Shown here: positions 50,665 through 58,336 of the stretch, piece after piece | Numbering within the stretch: the stretch's first letter is position 1 | How the letters are laid out: every line of letters starts with the position of its first letter | Assembly: GCA_021413735.1 (NCBI GenBank) | Contig: JAIOPV010000158.1 | Coordinates: forward strand, 61,890 to 125,889 | Source of the DNA: Planctomycetota bacterium | GTDB lineage: Bacteria > Planctomycetota > Planctomycetia > Gemmatales > Gemmataceae | Reading direction: 5' to 3' | Length of the DNA: 64,000 nt | Made by a program: the position numbers and the translations under genes | The notes under the pieces: model-generated | The model's input: only the letters and a program-made list of their open reading frames with translations | What the model was told of the DNA's origin: nothing | The model's database searches: none

Positions 50665-50702
50665 GGCTGAGTGGCGGAATGGCAGACGCACGAGATTCAG
50701 GT
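50665..50702 (+). repeat. tRNA-Leu 5'-half fragment, inverted relative to the intact tRNA
   Basis: The plus strand matches the 5' half of the tRNA-Leu gene: GGCTGAGTGGCGGAATGGCA, then GACGCACGAGATTCAGGT, ending in the anticodon loop. The intact gene is on the minus strand at 50855-50938, so the two form an imperfect inverted repeat. The fragment stops where attL starts (AGATTCAGGT), the probable crossover core. No acceptor 3' half follows, so it is not a gene. Confidence 0.7.
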
Positions 50703-50703
50703 C

Positions 50704-50776
50704 GGGGCAGTGAATGGGGCAGTGAATTCGGTCAAAAGGGGCAGTGAATTGGCTATCGGGGCAGTGAATTCGGGGT
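50704..50776 (+). repeat. Four copies of the GGGGCAGTGAAT repeat (right end)
   Basis: Copies begin at 50704, 50716, 50738 and 50758; the second and fourth extend to GGGGCAGTGAATTCGG. They match the two copies beside the integrase at 45697-45726. Confidence 0.6.
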
Positions 50777-50850
50777 AGAATGCGAACTGCCCGTTCACCA
50801 CAGCAACGCCGGATGAACGGGCAGAAACGCTTAAAAACAAGGACTTCTGA

Positions 50851-50909
50851 AAGATGCCGAGGAGAGGACTTGAACCTCCACGCCCTTGCGAGCGCTAGAA
50901 CCTGAATCT
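50851..50909 (-). repeat. attR: tRNA-Leu 3' half shared with attL
   Basis: The 59 bases are identical to 45580-45638. The intact tRNA extends beyond it to 50938, so the element carried a replacement 3' half that keeps the host tRNA working. Confidence 0.85.
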
Positions 50910-50938
50910 AGTGCGTCTGCCAATTCCGCCACCTCGGC
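50855..50938 (-). tRNA. tRNA-Leu (anticodon CAG)
   Basis: Read on the minus strand from 50938: acceptor GCCGAGG pairs with CCTCGGC plus discriminator A; D arm GCGGAATTGGCAGACGC; anticodon stem-loop CTAGA-TTCAGGT-TCTAG with anticodon CAG; long variable arm CGCTCGCAAGGGCG as expected for a class II tRNA; T arm GGAGGTTCAAGTCCTC. CCA is not encoded. It is the attachment site of the element at 45580-50909. Confidence 0.92.
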
Positions 50939-51014
50939 CTGCTCAGTCGCGTGTATCTTAATGGCCCCGTGCCGATCGTCAAGCGGTTCGCACGGGGCTT
51001 CGCAATCTCGCGGG

Positions 51015-53204
51015 CTACTTTCCCATCCCCATCGGGTTCATCCCCTTCGGATCCACCTTGGGGTCCGTCCCCGAGGTATGTGGCTTCGGGTCAACGAGCG
51101 GAATGTCGATCCCGAGCGGGGGCACTGTGTGAATGTAATCCATCCAGTCATCCGCGAACTTCGAGAACGATTCAGGTGTTCCCGCGATTCCAAACGAGCG
51201 GCAGAACGCAGCCGTGATCGTCGGGCTGTCCAGCGGAAGGTCACGCGGCATCGCTGCGAGTTCGGCCAGGAACTTCCGCAACTCGTCCGGACGAGCTTTC
51301 GCAAGGTAGTAGTACAGCGCCCATGACGTCGCCTGCGACTTCGTATTCAGCACTTCCCACTTCTTTCGGCGAATGCCAATCACGTCTTCACGCGGCGCGT
51401 TTGGGTCGCCCATGCCAACCCCGGGTCCACCCATCGGTGGTTGCCCGCCAGGACCAGTGACACCCACCGGCGGTTGGCCACCAGGATTGATGTTCGGCGT
51501 TGTGCCGCTACTGAGGGCAACGCCGGACTTATCCAGCTTGACCGGGTCTGGGTCGTTCGGTTCCTTTTGATCGCGAAGACCCAGGAAATATGCATCCGCG
51601 AGGACGTTCTTCAACAAAGTCACACGCTGGGTACGCTGCTCGGGAATATCTTTCTTGTCTTTCTTCTCTTCGAGAAGCGGCCCGTAGAGCTCACGGAACT
51701 GTCGCTGAAGGACGTAGTTCGGAACGCCGTAACCCGGTGATGGAGAGACTGTCATCCACCATTTCCCATCGGAATGCTTGATGAAAGCAGGATCCTTCGG
51801 ACGGGTGAAGAAGTTCCCCGCACCGTTCGTGACCCATTCGGGCAACGAAACAAATCGGGGAATCTGTCCGGTGGCGTACATCAACTGAAGCGTTCCCTCT
51901 CGGCTGATCGTGCAAATGGTGGCCTGTTCATCAATAAACCGTTCGACGAGCGCGATCGTCTGAAGACGGGCCACATCGTCGGGCTTCTTTCCCTTTTCGC
52001 CATTCGTATCGAGATCAGGCCCGCCACCGGCGAGCAACTGCTTCCGGGGGATGCCGTCTCGATAGGTATCACGGAGTTGAGCCGTGAAGGTTTGCCCCAA
52101 GGGATCGAGCCGCTCCGGAGACAGGACGAGAACATCGTGTTCGGGCGAGTAGAATCCATCGGATGCCATTCGGCCCGAAGCATCCAGCGCGTGAGCGTAT
52201 TGCCGCACGATGCTGCCCTGCTTGGCGAGGACGACGACGAGCGGGGCTTCTGGGAGTTTGAGTTCGATTCCCCGCAGCGCGTGCAGGAGGAAGAACGCTT
52301 TGAAGTTTTGCTCCAGGAGCGTTCTTCGACGGTCGATCTCGTCTTCGGTTGCGTCCCACGAAAGTATCGCATAGTGGGCCGACGTGTTCACGGTCGCGGC
52401 TTCGAGTTTTCCCTGCCAGAACTCTGAGAGACTGCGCTTGGCAGCCTGCGCCTGCAACTTCTCTTTGATGGGTCCGTATGCCTTGACGAAATTGGCAACC
52501 TCGGGAGGCAGCGCGTCTTTCTTCTGTTCGGCGACTGTGAATAATTCGTCTGCGTACTTGACCGATTCATCGACCAGGCCATAGCCCAGAGCCTCGACGA
52601 TGAGGTTGTACCCGACCTTGAGGTCGGTCATTGTCTTGGCCCATTTTCCGTGTCGTTCGCGGACATCAATCGCGTGAGTGCGTTTCGCCCCTGGCCCAGG
52701 TGTTTCTTTGAGGGTGGTGTACCACTGGATCGATGAACTATCGGTGAACAGGTTCGTGACGATCTTCTCTTTGTGCAGCGTCGCGTGCAGCTTTGCCTGC
52801 CACAGCGGATTCCTGAACTGATCCTTCGGCTTGCCTGCGTAGAACGGAGCGACGTGCAGAAGGTCTTCTTCCACGGGCACGACGACTACCATTGAGCGGG
52901 TCGGATCGTGGGAAGCGCCAGGCCCATTCACACCCATCGGAGGTTGAATGCCACCCATTGGCTGGGGGAAGCCGCCCTTCGGTGGTTGTGGGAAACCGCC
53001 CATTGGCGGTTGCGGGAAGCCACCCATTGGCGGCTGGGGGAATCCGCCCATTGGAGGGCGTGCTTCGCCTCCGGGCACCGGCGCCCCGCCAGCTTCGCCG
53101 GTTCCTTCCAACAGAATCCGAATGATGAGATACCCGCCTTGAGCGGGCGACGCGAACGTGACCATCAAGAATGCGAGCAAAGCCGCGGGCAATAATCGCC
53201 TCAT
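51015..53204 (-). CDS. Secreted DUF1570-type protein with Pro/Gly/Met-rich repeats
   Basis: 729 residues from ATG 53202-53204 with GGAGG 7 nt upstream. Signal peptide MRRLLPAALLAFLMVTFASPAQGG. Residues about 38-90 hold four copies of PPMGGFPQ and variants, encoded by a roughly 24-bp tandem repeat at 52940-53060. The following ~500 residues fit the planctomycete DUF1570 pattern (PLVVVLAKQGSIVRQYAHAL, DGFYSPEHDVLVLSPERLD, VERFIDEQATICTISREGT). That family has a metallopeptidase-like fold, but here the region before RFIDEQAT lacks an obvious HExxH. A second Pro/Gly stretch lies near 560-590. Likely periplasmic; in an operon behind the 53329-54768 gene. Confidence 0.7.
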   Translation of the reverse strand: MRRLLPAALLAFLMVTFASPAQGGYLIIRILLEGTGEAGGAPVPGGEARPPMGGFPQPPMGGFPQPPMGGFPQPPKGGFPQPMGGIQPPMGVNGPGASHDPTRSMVVVVPVEEDLLHVAPFYAGKPKDQFRNPLWQAKLHATLHKEKIVTNLFTDSSSIQWYTTLKETPGPGAKRTHAIDVRERHGKWAKTMTDLKVGYNLIVEALGYGLVDESVKYADELFTVAEQKKDALPPEVANFVKAYGPIKEKLQAQAAKRSLSEFWQGKLEAATVNTSAHYAILSWDATEDEIDRRRTLLEQNFKAFFLLHALRGIELKLPEAPLVVVLAKQGSIVRQYAHALDASGRMASDGFYSPEHDVLVLSPERLDPLGQTFTAQLRDTYRDGIPRKQLLAGGGPDLDTNGEKGKKPDDVARLQTIALVERFIDEQATICTISREGTLQLMYATGQIPRFVSLPEWVTNGAGNFFTRPKDPAFIKHSDGKWWMTVSPSPGYGVPNYVLQRQFRELYGPLLEEKKDKKDIPEQRTQRVTLLKNVLADAYFLGLRDQKEPNDPDPVKLDKSGVALSSGTTPNINPGGQPPVGVTGPGGQPPMGGPGVGMGDPNAPREDVIGIRRKKWEVLNTKSQATSWALYYYLAKARPDELRKFLAELAAMPRDLPLDSPTITAAFCRSFGIAGTPESFSKFADDWMDYIHTVPPLGIDIPLVDPKPHTSGTDPKVDPKGMNPMGMGK

Positions 53205-53301
53205 CGACGCTCCTCCGGTGAATTGTGTAATTGAATTCTCCGCGAGGAGCCGTCGCGGAACAATCGGAATTTCAACGCAATTGATTCAGGGACAGCATCT
53301 G

Positions 53302-53322
53302 CGAAGCCGCCTGCGGCCTTCG
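53302..53322 (-). terminator. Bulged hairpin after the 53329-54768 gene
   Basis: CGAAGCCGC (53302-53310) pairs with GCGGC(C)TTCG (53313-53322, one bulged C), 6 nt past the stop. The left arm matches the GAAGCCGC part of the hairpin at 9541-9586. Confidence 0.4.
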
Positions 53323-53328
53323 ATCGTG

Positions 53329-54768
53329 TCACTTGCTGTCCGTCTTCGGCAAAGCAGTAGCGGCAACGCCCGTGATGAGCATCCCGGATCGCTTCGGATT
53401 GCCCCGAAGCTGTTTCAGAAACGCCTTCATCCCTTCGATGTCAACCTGCGCCGCGAGATCGGGCTGACCGCCAACACCGACCTTCTCAATCGGAGCGAGA
53501 ATGCCCGCCTGAACGCGGCCGATGATGTCGGTAATGTCCTTCGGAACCGCAGCCGCATCAAACTTGGCACCCTGTGTCGGGTCGTAGAGCGGGTCGAAGA
53601 GGGGACGCCAGCCCTTGAAGGCATCGCCAATCCGCATCGCGTAACCTCGCCACGGCAGCGAGCGATCAAGCGGATTCGACGCTCGGGCTCCCGCAAACGT
53701 AACGATTCCCGTAGCAATCGCTTCCGCCATTGCATCGGGGTTGAAGCCTTTCACGGGAGTCGTGTTCCGGCTCGGAGCCATGTTGCACAACCCAATGATC
53801 GCTTCCGCACAATCGGCTGCGACAGGTACCGGCACAAGAGTCGGATCGGACACGCAGACGCGAATAAGAGTGTGCGCTGGATAAAGTGGCTCGCCCTTCG
53901 GACCGGGTAAGGTCACGAACCGCACACGCCCCAGGGTTTTGATCGCCTGGCGACGAACAAATCCGATCACCGCGAGTTGGTCAGGCGTGAGGTTCTCGAT
54001 TTTGCCTTCTGGAACGGCGATCAGTGCGTTTGGATTCACAATGCAATCCTGCACAGCAGCGATCAGCGCCCCGATCTTCTGGTCTGCTGCGTTTCGCGAG
54101 ACTTCGTCGTAGGCATGTCGCCGGCTCTTGTACTCAAGCAGGTCGCCGGCTTCGAGCAGGTTCGCAGCGGCTTGAAGGATGTAATACTTGATTTCCGTTG
54201 GCGTGTTGGCGTTGGCGAGCCAGGTCGTGACTGTGGGCCAGTGGGCGTTCGCTCCGCTCTGGCATACTGCAGCGTACAGACGGGCGGCGTTGATGCGCAC
54301 GACCCGATCAGGGTGGTTTTCAATGATCGGCTTCAATTCTTTGTCGAAAGCCGTTCCGAGTTCCCTGATGTAGTCCGCGTTGTGGATGTTGACCTTCGGA
54401 TTGAGGTTATCCGAACTGGTGCGAACGTGGGGGTTGGGTTCCAAAATGAAGCGATCGAGTCCCTTGATGATCGCGTCAACTGTTGGGATGTCGCGACCAT
54501 TCGCATCGACCTTCAAACTCGGGTCTTGCGCGGCTTTATAGATGAGCGGATGCGAAATCAGGTCAGCGTAGTACTTGGCGAAGGTCTGGAACTGACCTTG
54601 GGCAGTCTTGAGTTCTTCTTTCGCGATTCCTCGTTGTTCTTTTCGCTCAGATATTTGGCTGGAAACGTTGGTCTGCGGTAACTTCGTGGCATCCTGGCCA
54701 CTGGCCGGAGTGGCGATGAAGCCAGCACTGACGAGAAGCACCCAGGCAGTAAGACGCGGCAGAGTCAT
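53329..54768 (-). CDS. Secreted protein of unknown function, helical-repeat-like
   Basis: 479 residues with signal peptide MTLPRLTAWVLLVSAGFIATPASG. A coiled coil at about 35-60 (ISERKEQRGIAKEELKTAQGQFQTF) is followed by all-helical sequence with HEAT-like pairs (RVVRINAARLYAAVCQSG, TEIKYYILQAAANLLEAGD, IGFVRRQAIKTLGRVRFVTL). I recognise no named domain. It is 125 bp upstream of the DUF1570 gene in the same direction, with a hairpin between, so co-transcription is uncertain. Confidence 0.6.
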   Translation of the reverse strand: MTLPRLTAWVLLVSAGFIATPASGQDATKLPQTNVSSQISERKEQRGIAKEELKTAQGQFQTFAKYYADLISHPLIYKAAQDPSLKVDANGRDIPTVDAIIKGLDRFILEPNPHVRTSSDNLNPKVNIHNADYIRELGTAFDKELKPIIENHPDRVVRINAARLYAAVCQSGANAHWPTVTTWLANANTPTEIKYYILQAAANLLEAGDLLEYKSRRHAYDEVSRNAADQKIGALIAAVQDCIVNPNALIAVPEGKIENLTPDQLAVIGFVRRQAIKTLGRVRFVTLPGPKGEPLYPAHTLIRVCVSDPTLVPVPVAADCAEAIIGLCNMAPSRNTTPVKGFNPDAMAEAIATGIVTFAGARASNPLDRSLPWRGYAMRIGDAFKGWRPLFDPLYDPTQGAKFDAAAVPKDITDIIGRVQAGILAPIEKVGVGGQPDLAAQVDIEGMKAFLKQLRGNPKRSGMLITGVAATALPKTDSK

Positions 54769-55127
54769 CGGTTTTCCCGGTGGATGTCGATATGGCGGCT
54801 ACTGTTTCAACGCGAACCTGGCGGAAAACGTTTGCCGGGGTGCGTGAAACCTTTGGTTGTCCGATAACTTGAGCCTACCGGGGTGTGGCGGGAACCGCAA
54901 GGGATTCGGGTGGCTTCAGCCGTTCGCGATGGGGGAAGAGGTGCGGGTTCGCCGGAACACGCCATCGCGCTCCGACAGATACCGTTCGGGATTCGTGAGC
55001 GTCGAGCCGTCAAGTCGACGGTTGCTTTCGCGAGCCAATTGCTTTTGGCACCGCGCCGTCGGGCTTACGCCTCGACGCTCACAAAGATTTCAACAACAGC
55101 AACAGAGACAAACAACTCGGAACCTCA
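54769..55127. other. Intergenic region holding a dispersed inverted repeat
   Basis: No gene. The main feature is an imperfect inverted repeat: left arm 54996-55021, right arm 55056-55081, with matching outer 11 bases (TGAGCGTCGAG) and inner 6 (CGACGG). It is a relative of the repeat at 1037-1130. Confidence 0.55.
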
Positions 55128-56174
55128 TCAGAATCGAATGCCGACCGTCGCGAGGATGTTGAAGTTGTGCAGGTTGCCTTCCTGCGGCGGAAAGAGGTTC
55201 ATCCAGTCGTAGCCCCACTCCGTTCGCAGGCCACCGAACAGAATCCACGCACCCATCGGCACCTCGACCGTCGCGTGCGATTCGACGTAGACGCCGTGCG
55301 TCACACCTTGTCGACGAGCGTAGGTCCCGTTTGTAGCGGTATCTTGCGGCACTTCGTCGATGTGGGCTGTGCCCCATCGCCCACCGACGGTCGCTCCGAA
55401 ACGGTAGTTCCAGCCGTTTTCGAGGCCGACCGATCCCGGACCCCAATACCACCAATCCCGGCCGACACCGAAGTTGAAGTTTGTTCGGCTCAAGCCACGG
55501 ACCGCCAGCGGAGCCAGAATATCGGGGCGAGGTGTCCGGACTGTGCCCACGACGGTCGGAGCTTGCCTCAATTCCAGGGTCGTGAAGTGATCGACTGAGC
55601 CGTGGTTGTACTGGTAGCTGAGCCCGAGATCCGCAGCCCAGGCTGCATCGTGCGTGGTGTTGAAGAACAGACTGCGAGCGCCACCACCGGTCATCGAACC
55701 GACCTGAAGTTCGCGAGCGAGCCGCCCTTCCCCAACCGCGAAGGTGGCACCCGTGTAGGAATACAGGTCGTACCCAATTCGCCCGTTTCGCCCAAGCGGG
55801 CCAGCACACCCTGGCCCGTTGGTGTAGTACGGGCTGGGGTAAGACCCCGCGCTCGGATTCGGGTACTTCGGAAGACCGTTGTCAGCCAGACCTTGTGGAG
55901 CGGGTTGTCCCGTGAGAGTGCCGTAAGGGTCAGCGGCTTCTTCTGAAGCAAGTCGCACCGGAGCGCCGACTCGATCGACGGCACTCTGGCCGGCGGCAAA
56001 AGGCCGACCGCCTGCTTGCCGCATCCCCGGATCTGGTTCGCCAGCGGGTCCGACCGCCTGGGGAAGCCCGGAATAGCGCCCTGGAGGTGCTGGATACGAC
56101 TGAGCCACACTTGGCCCAGCGGTCGCGGCGACCACCAGCAACACGCCAGAGAGTTGTCGGGTGTTGATCGTCAT
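55128..56174 (-). CDS. Outer-membrane beta-barrel protein
   Basis: 348 residues from ATG 56172-56174. Signal peptide MTINTRQLSGVLLVVAATAGPSVAQ, a Pro/Gly-rich linker (about 26-110), then an all-beta C-terminal half with alternating aromatic strands: RIGYDLYSYTGATFAVG, AWAADLGLSYQYNHG, FNFGVGRDWWYWGPGSVGLE, NYRFGATVGGRWGTAHI, and ending ILATVGIRF with a C-terminal Phe, the usual outer-membrane assembly signal. Likely an outer-membrane porin or barrel; no ligand can be named. Confidence 0.75.
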   Translation of the reverse strand: MTINTRQLSGVLLVVAATAGPSVAQSYPAPPGRYSGLPQAVGPAGEPDPGMRQAGGRPFAAGQSAVDRVGAPVRLASEEAADPYGTLTGQPAPQGLADNGLPKYPNPSAGSYPSPYYTNGPGCAGPLGRNGRIGYDLYSYTGATFAVGEGRLARELQVGSMTGGGARSLFFNTTHDAAWAADLGLSYQYNHGSVDHFTTLELRQAPTVVGTVRTPRPDILAPLAVRGLSRTNFNFGVGRDWWYWGPGSVGLENGWNYRFGATVGGRWGTAHIDEVPQDTATNGTYARRQGVTHGVYVESHATVEVPMGAWILFGGLRTEWGYDWMNLFPPQEGNLHNFNILATVGIRF

Positions 56175-56674
56175 GCGCCCCTCGCCCGGCCATCCGCGCA
56201 ATCGCGTCTGTGGCCGTGAACCGAACAGAACCCATCTCGTCTTCGTGTATCGGCACGCGGAATGTGCCGACTTTAGCGGTTTGTCCGTCTGTGTTGGTTG
56301 GTTGGGGTTCTACCCCACGCGGCTTGGGCTGAGGGCTCTGTGTGTTGGCGAGCGGTATCGCAGGTTCTCCAGTTGATTCCGAGCCGACAGCGGTTCCGGA
56401 ATGACGAGACTTGGACTGCAAGTTCATCAGGTTAGTCGTTTATCGGCGCAAGATGGGTATTTCTTTCAGGATGCGTTCCGATCGCGATGGTGGACGATGT
56501 CCTAATTGACTATCTTCCGGATAGGTGAAATGGTTCCGGGGATGGGTGTGCAGGTCGTCCGGAATCATTTTCCACGCGCCGTTCCAGACCGAAAGCCGCT
56601 CGGAAGGAACCCAGCATCTTGCCGTTCCCGTCAAGCAAAAGACGCCGAAAAAGGCGTTAAGCACAACCGGCGCA
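56175..56674. other. Intergenic region, 500 bp, no gene
   Basis: No supported gene. Two pieces resemble the GGAACCAT repeat family of 58136-58316: TGGTTCCGGGG at 56531-56541 (inverted) and GTCCGGAATCATTTT at 56557-56571, both diverged. The left 80 bp presumably hold the promoter of the beta-barrel gene. Confidence 0.4.
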
Positions 56675-58054
56675 TCAACCGTTGACGATCTCTTTTACGA
56701 CCCTTCCGGACACGTCGGTGAGGCGGAAGTCACGTCCGGCATGTCGGTAGGTAAGTTTCTCGTGGTCGAAGCCCATAAGGTGGAGCACGGTCGCGTGCAG
56801 GTCGTGGACGTGTACCTTGTCTTGCACGGCCTTGAAGCCGAAGTCGTCGGTGGCCCCGTAAGCTGTGCCGCCCTTCGATCCGCCGCCAGCCATCCACATC
56901 GTGAACCCGTGGTGGTTGTGGTCGCGACCGTCGCCGCCTTCGGTCGTCGGCGTGCGGCCGAACTCGCCGCCCCAAAGCACCAGCGTGTCGTCGAGCAACC
57001 CGCGAGCCTTGAGGTCCGTGAGCAGCGCTCCCGCGGCGCGGTCCATGTCCTCGGCCAGCTTCCGCGTTGCGACGTTGTGGTTGCCGTGCGTGTCCCACGG
57101 TTGGCCGTTGCCGTAGTAGATCTGCGTGATGCGAACGCCGCGCTCGGCGAGTCGTCGAGCTAGCAGGCACGCGTTCCCGAAGTGGCTCGTGCCGTACATC
57201 TCCCGGACCTTCTTCGATTCGCGGTTCAGGTCGAATGCGTCGGACGCTGCCGTCTGCATCCGGAAAGCGGTCTCCATCGTCTGAATCCGTGCCTCCAGAG
57301 CAGGGTCGCCGCCGCGCTCGGTCGCGTGGTCGCGGTTCAGTTCACCCAACAGATCGAGTTGCTGACGTTGAGCCGCAGCGGTCGTGTTGGGGTTGTGAAG
57401 GTGCGGCACCATCTTTCGTGGGTCGAGGTTCGAGTGATTGATGTACGTGCCCTGGAACTCGGACGGCAGGAATGCGCTCGACCACAGTTCGGCGAAGCGC
57501 ACGGGTCGTCCGGGGCACAGCACCACGAAGCCGGGCAGGTCGGCGTTCTCCGTGCCGAGACCGTAAGTGAGCCACGCACCGAGGCACGGTCGGGTTGATG
57601 TCAGCACGCCGCTGTTCATCAGATAGAGAGCCGGGCCGTGGTTCGGGTTGTCGCCGTGGACCGCACGCAGCACGCACAGGTCGTCCGCGTGGCGTGACAG
57701 ATGCGGGAGCAGATCGCTCATCTCAAGCCCGCTCTCGCCGTACTTGTTGAACTTGAACGGCACGTTGAGCAGGCCCGACGTCGGACGCTCGGTGCGCAGA
57801 TCGACTTCCTTGGGTCGCTGCCCCGCGAACTTGTTGATGAGCGGTTTCGGGTCGAGGAAGTCGGGGCCGAACGGGCCGCCGCTCATGAACAGGTGGATGA
57901 CCCGCTTCGCCTTCGGCTTGAAGTGCGGGCCGCCTGGAGTCCCCGCGGAGGCGGTCGGCGCGAGCAGCGCCGCGAGACCGAGCGTGCCCACTCCGCCGCC
58001 CAATCGTTGAAGCATTTCACGGCGTGTGCAGGCCAAGGGTTCAAGCGGGTTCAT
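56675..58054 (-). CDS. DUF1501 family Tat-exported protein
   Basis: 459 residues from ATG 58052-58054. Twin-arginine-type leader CTRREMLQRLGGGVGTLGLAAL. Sulfatase/alkaline-phosphatase-superfamily-like segments: KRVIHLFMSGGPFGPDFLDPKP, CVLRAVHGDNPNHGPALYLMNSG, DTHGNHNV, TLVLWGGEFGRTP and GRDHNHHGFTMWMAGGG. DUF1501 genes are paired with DUF1553/PSCyt1 genes in planctomycetes; the pair here is 283 bp apart in the same direction. Exact role unknown; a role in complex polysaccharide or sulfated-substrate handling is often suggested. Confidence 0.92.
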   Translation of the reverse strand: MNPLEPLACTRREMLQRLGGGVGTLGLAALLAPTASAGTPGGPHFKPKAKRVIHLFMSGGPFGPDFLDPKPLINKFAGQRPKEVDLRTERPTSGLLNVPFKFNKYGESGLEMSDLLPHLSRHADDLCVLRAVHGDNPNHGPALYLMNSGVLTSTRPCLGAWLTYGLGTENADLPGFVVLCPGRPVRFAELWSSAFLPSEFQGTYINHSNLDPRKMVPHLHNPNTTAAAQRQQLDLLGELNRDHATERGGDPALEARIQTMETAFRMQTAASDAFDLNRESKKVREMYGTSHFGNACLLARRLAERGVRITQIYYGNGQPWDTHGNHNVATRKLAEDMDRAAGALLTDLKARGLLDDTLVLWGGEFGRTPTTEGGDGRDHNHHGFTMWMAGGGSKGGTAYGATDDFGFKAVQDKVHVHDLHATVLHLMGFDHEKLTYRHAGRDFRLTDVSGRVVKEIVNG

Positions 58055-58135
58055 TAGTGGTTCTCGCTCGTCGTTGCTTTGTTGAAACGGAGTCCGAAGG
58101 TTTCTCATTGGTTCCGGACCACTCCCCCACCCCAG

Positions 58136-58316
58136 GTCCGGAACCATTCATTTCAGCCCCGGAACCATTCCATTCGCCCGGAAGAAACTACATCAGAATG
58201 TGTGTAAAGATTCCACTTGGAATCGGTTGCGACGAATTCTTTTGAAGCAATAATCGAATTCACGTCCGGAACCATCGTTTCAGCCCCGGAACCATCCGCT
58301 CTCGTCCGGAAGAAAC
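58136..58316 (+). repeat. Two 53-bp direct repeats between DUF1501 and DUF1553 genes
   Basis: Copies at 58136-58188 and 58264-58316 share GTCCGGAACCAT, TTTCAGCCCCGGAACCAT and CGGAAGAAAC. A third diverged copy is at 63377-63430. Non-coding, 75 bp apart; likely a dispersed intergenic repeat. Confidence 0.65.
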
Positions 58317-58336
58317 GCCCAACCTGCTTGGTTGCG

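Larger units (their letters stand above)
45580..50909. mobile_element. Integrative element in tRNA-Leu(CAG)
   Basis: A 59-bp sequence (45580-45638) is repeated exactly at 50851-50909, where it is the 3' half of an intact tRNA-Leu gene. Between the copies lie a tyrosine integrase next to the left end, a primase/helicase, a small protein and an HTH protein running left, and AT-richer DNA than the flanks. This is the standard organisation of a tRNA-integrated element (satellite, phage remnant or ICE-like). I see no capsid, terminase, relaxase or conjugation genes, so it is either a satellite that needs a helper or a degraded element. Size about 5.3 kb. Confidence 0.88.

Noticed and set aside
50665..50702. 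A second functional tRNA
   Set aside because: Only the 5' half is present, with no matching acceptor, variable or T arm afterwards.
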